Source: Spartobacteria bacterium (GTDB lineage: Bacteria > Verrucomicrobiota > Verrucomicrobiia > Chthoniobacterales > Chthoniobacteraceae). From it: a DNA stretch of 17,120 nucleotides. Below, in pieces: positions 14,958 through 17,120 of this stretch; position 1 is the first letter of the stretch, and the number at the start of each line of letters is the position of its first letter. The position numbers and the translations under genes are program-made. The notes under the pieces are model-generated. The model saw nothing but the letters and a program-made list of their open reading frames with translations. It made no database searches and was not told where the DNA came from. Where the stretch lies: NCBI GenBank assembly GCA_025350985.1, contig JANXWU010000075.1, forward strand, positions 1-17,120. The letters are read 5' to 3'.

Positions 14958-15599
14958 ATGAACATCGTCATCACCTGCGGGCCGGGCTTCGAGCCGATTG
15001 ACGACGTGCGGCGGATCACGAATTTTTCCACCGGCGAACTCGGCATCCTGTTCGCGAACCGGCTCGCGCGCGACGGCCATGACGTGACACTTTTCAAAGG
15101 CGTCGCCGCGACGTGCCCGCTTGCCCTCGAACGCGTGACTCTCGTGCCGTTTACGACCAACGACGACCTGCGCGCGAAGCTCACCACGTTGCCGGTGCGC
15201 GAAAATGTCTCCGCGTTTTTTCACGCCGCCGCGCTCGCCGATTTCAAAATCTCCAAACGGCTCGACACTGCCGGACGCGAGATCGAACTATCGAAAATCC
15301 CGAGCACGATCGCCAAACTTCAACTCGTTCTCGAACCAGCACGGAAGTTAATTTCCGAACTGCGCGCACTTTTTCCCCAGAGCCGAATCTTCGGATGGAA
15401 ATACGAACTCACCGGCACGCGCGACGAAGCCATCGCGAAAGCGGCGCAGCAAATCCGCGCGAATCGAACCGACGCGTGCGTCGTCAACGGCAAGGCTTAC
15501 GGCGATGGATTCGGGTTTTGCGACGCGCGCGGGCTGCACCGCCACCTCGGGGACAAAGCGCTGCTTTGCGATTTTCTTGCGAGCGAACTCAAAGCGTGA
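14958..15599 (+). CDS. coaB: Stand-alone phosphopantothenoylcysteine synthetase (CoaB domain)
   Basis: CoaB joins cysteine to 4'-phosphopantothenate using a nucleotide triphosphate, the second step of CoA synthesis from pantothenate. In most bacteria it is the C-terminal half of the bifunctional CoaBC; here a 213-residue protein contains only this half. ITCGPGFEPIDDVRRITN (residues 5-22) followed by FSTGELG matches the nucleotide and substrate motif, with R18 and N22 at the positions of the E. coli CoaB catalytic R206 and N210. HAAALADF (89-96) matches the next conserved block. SKIPS (112-116) sits where other CoaB proteins have a lysine-rich KxKK, so that element is only partly kept. I start at ATG 14958 rather than an upstream frame start at 14943 because it abuts the first strand. 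CoaC must be elsewhere in the genome. Confidence 0.88.
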   Translation: MNIVITCGPGFEPIDDVRRITNFSTGELGILFANRLARDGHDVTLFKGVAATCPLALERVTLVPFTTNDDLRAKLTTLPVRENVSAFFHAAALADFKISKRLDTAGREIELSKIPSTIAKLQLVLEPARKLISELRALFPQSRIFGWKYELTGTRDEAIAKAAQQIRANRTDACVVNGKAYGDGFGFCDARGLHRHLGDKALLCDFLASELKA

Positions 15600-15733
15600 C
15601 GCTCACGCACGGCCTTCTTTCGCTGGAAAAGGCCGCGGTTCCGACGGCCGGCGCGATTGAAAAGCAACTGCCTGCGCTTTTGCAACGGGTACGCAGCGAT
15701 TGTATTTCAGTGACGCCGCCGATTTATGCATGA
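15596..15733 (+). CDS. Possible 45-residue coupled micro-ORF
   Basis: A GTG at 15596 overlaps the coaB stop (GTGA), and the frame runs 45 codons to a TGA that overlaps the start of the RND adaptor gene (15726). It fills the whole gap between the two genes. The product would read MTLTHGLLSLEKAAVPTAGA and so on, ending TPPIYA, without membrane helix or known motif. Roughly two thirds of third codon positions are G or C, which fits but does not prove coding in this GC-rich DNA. It could instead be an untranslated spacer or the decayed end of a gene. Confidence 0.3.
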   Translation: MTLTHGLLSLEKAAVPTAGAIEKQLPALLQRVRSDCISVTPPIYA

Positions 15734-16976
15734 CGATCCCGCCCGCGCCTTCCAAGCCACTGCCGAACCCGCTCCGCTGAAACCGCCCGCGCCCAGTCAT
15801 GCCGTTCGCAACTTGGTCCTCCTCGCCGTCCTCGCACTGCTCGCGTTTTTCGTGGGCCGCCTGATTCAAAATCATCGCGCGGCGGTGGCCAAAGCCGCGA
15901 AGCCCGCCGGCCCGCCTCCGGTTCCCGTCGTGGCCGGCACGGTGAAGCAAAAGGACGTGCCGATTTATCTCGACGGGCTCGGGACGATTCAGGCGTTGAA
16001 CACGGTGACTGTCCACGCGCGGATTGATGGCGAGTTAAAAAAAGTCGCCTTCACCGAGGGGCAGGACGTGAAGGCGGGTGACGTGCTGGCGCAGATTGAC
16101 GATGCGCCGGTGCGCGCCAATTTCGCGCAGGCCGAAGCGAAGCAGGCGCAGGATCAGGCGCAACTCACCAACGCGCGGCTCGACCTGACGCGCGATGAGG
16201 ATTTGATCGCGAAAAAAGTGATCTCGCCACAGCAGTATGACACGCAGAAAGCGCTCGTCACTCAGCTCGAAGCCAGCGTGAAAACCGACGCGGCGGCGGT
16301 CGAAAGCGCGAAGGTGCAACTCAATTACGCGACGATCGTTTCGCCCATCGATGGACGCACCGGCATCCGCCTCGTCGATCAGGGAAACATCGTCCACGCG
16401 AACGATCAAAACGGCCTCGTCGTCATCACACAGCTCCAGCCGATTTCACTCGTGTTCACACTGCCGGAACAGACGCTCGGTGAAATTCACAAACGCACGG
16501 CGGAAGCGGGCGAACTCGAAGTGCTCGCCGTCGATCGCGACAACAAAACCGTGCTCGACACCGGCAAGCTCGCCGTCATCGACAACCAGATCGACACGAC
16601 GACCGGCACGATCAAACTCAAGGCGAATTTTCCGAACAAAACCTTCCAGCTTTGGCCGGGACAATTTTCCAACGCCCGGCTCCTTTTAACCGTGAGGAAA
16701 GCTGGCCTCGTCGTTCCCGCTTCGGTCATCCAGCGCGGGCCTCAAGGTCCGTATGCGTTCGTCATCAAGGACGACGAGACGGTGGAAATTCGTCCGGTGA
16801 AAGTCGCGCAAATCGAGCAGAACGAAGCCTTGCTCGACGACGGATTGCAACCCGGCGAACGCGTCGTCGTCGATGGTCAATACAAATTGCAACCTGGCTC
16901 GAAGGTGAAAATTCCCGACGCGTCCGCAAAGTCCGGCGGACCAAAAAATCCACGTGGCGGTAGCAAGCCGAAATAG
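15726..16976 (+). CDS. RND efflux periplasmic adaptor (MdtA/HlyD family)
   Basis: Membrane-fusion subunit that links an inner-membrane RND pump to an outer-membrane channel. The 416-residue protein has a cytoplasmic proline-rich start, one membrane anchor (about 28-46) and no lipobox. A first beta-barrel/lipoyl half follows (GTIQALNTVTVHARIDGEL, 86-104), then an alpha-helical hairpin (about 130-200, KQAQDQAQLTNARLDL), and the returning lipoyl half YATIVSPIDGRTGIRLVDQGNIV (201-223), close to the MdtA type. The beta-barrel and membrane-proximal domains fill 236-390, and a basic glycine-rich tail (KNPRGGSKPK) ends it. ATG 15726 is used; another ATG at 15730 is out of frame. A pump gene follows 18 bases later, confirming the assignment. 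The exported substrate cannot be told; no outer-membrane channel gene is visible before the window ends. Confidence 0.93.
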   Translation: MHDDPARAFQATAEPAPLKPPAPSHAVRNLVLLAVLALLAFFVGRLIQNHRAAVAKAAKPAGPPPVPVVAGTVKQKDVPIYLDGLGTIQALNTVTVHARIDGELKKVAFTEGQDVKAGDVLAQIDDAPVRANFAQAEAKQAQDQAQLTNARLDLTRDEDLIAKKVISPQQYDTQKALVTQLEASVKTDAAAVESAKVQLNYATIVSPIDGRTGIRLVDQGNIVHANDQNGLVVITQLQPISLVFTLPEQTLGEIHKRTAEAGELEVLAVDRDNKTVLDTGKLAVIDNQIDTTTGTIKLKANFPNKTFQLWPGQFSNARLLLTVRKAGLVVPASVIQRGPQGPYAFVIKDDETVEIRPVKVAQIEQNEALLDDGLQPGERVVVDGQYKLQPGSKVKIPDASAKSGGPKNPRGGSKPK

Positions 16977-16994
16977 CCGCGCCGCCTCACTCGC

Positions 16995-17120
16995 TTGAAC
17001 ATTTCCGAGCCATTCATCCAGCGGCCCGTCGCGACTTCGTTGCTGATGGCGGGCGTGATCATGATGGGCCTGCTCGGCTATTACTTGCTGCCGATTTCCG
17101 CCCTGCCGCCCGTGGATTTT
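16995..17120 (+). CDS. RND efflux inner-membrane transporter, N-terminal fragment
   Basis: The window stops after 42 codons. They read MNISEPFIQRPVATSLLMAG, a helix, then YYLLPISALPPVDF, which is the N-terminal signature of MdtB/MdtC/AcrB-type pumps: an amphipathic start, FIxRPVAT, the first membrane helix and LPxSALPxVD. The start is a TTG at 16995, since no ATG or GTG stands before the FIQRP motif in frame. This is the proton-driven partner of the adaptor encoded upstream. Full-length members are about 1,030 residues, so nearly all of it lies beyond the edge. Confidence 0.93.
   Translation, partial: MNISEPFIQRPVATSLLMAGVIMMGLLGYYLLPISALPPVDF

Noticed and set aside
14865..15224. Longer N-terminus for the PQQ-like protein
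   Set aside because: The extension lies opposite coaB and would bury the signal peptide 120 residues inside the protein.

Overview
The window is high-GC bacterial DNA (roughly 60-65% by eye) that most resembles a member of Verrucomicrobiota. Three things suggest this. A divergent type IV pilus-like gene run matches the Amuc_1098 to Amuc_1101 families known from Akkermansia. Planctomycete/Verrucomicrobia-type proteins are present (DUF1552, DUF1587/1592/1588/1585 cytochrome, secreted PQQ-type beta-propeller). There are also short dispersed repeats whose translations read VILSAAKNL and CTDFQSV, familiar from such genomes. Good Shine-Dalgarno sites are scarce and several starts are GTG or TTG. 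I cannot place it below phylum level.

Block 1 (bases 2-9013, + strand) is one tightly packed run. It begins inside a PilM-like protein that appears fused to a PilN-like segment. An Amuc_1100-like (PilO-position) protein, an Amuc_1099-like (PilP-position) protein and a large secretin (PilQ position, Amuc_1098-like) follow, so the order mirrors pilMNOPQ although the middle proteins are very divergent. With only 17 bases or start/stop overlaps between them come coaE (last step of CoA synthesis), rho (transcription termination) and an RNase D-like exonuclease.

Block 2 (9010-14864, - strand) converges on block 1, and the two stop codons overlap. In transcription order it holds a secreted PQQ-like beta-propeller protein, a DUF433/DUF5615 toxin-antitoxin-like pair, a secreted cytochrome c-type protein of the DUF1587/1592/1588/1585 family, a small GYF_2-domain protein of lower GC, and a Tat-exported DUF1552 protein. 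The cytochrome and DUF1552 proteins are a frequent pair of unknown substrate. The GYF_2 gene sits between them and is bounded by short dispersed repeats. This is the most accessory-looking part of the window.

Block 3 (14958-17120, + strand) is divergent from block 2. It has a stand-alone CoaB (phosphopantothenoylcysteine synthetase) domain protein, a possible 45-codon coupled micro-ORF, an RND efflux periplasmic adaptor and the first 42 codons of an RND inner-membrane pump.

I see no rRNA, tRNA, CRISPR array, insertion sequence or phage gene. There is no gene-free stretch over 300 bases; the longest gaps are about 65-130 bases. The best candidates for something little described are the pilMNOPQ-like cluster with its fusion, calcium-loop and linker oddities, and the GYF_2 insertion in the cytochrome operon. 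Neither amounts to proof of a new system.
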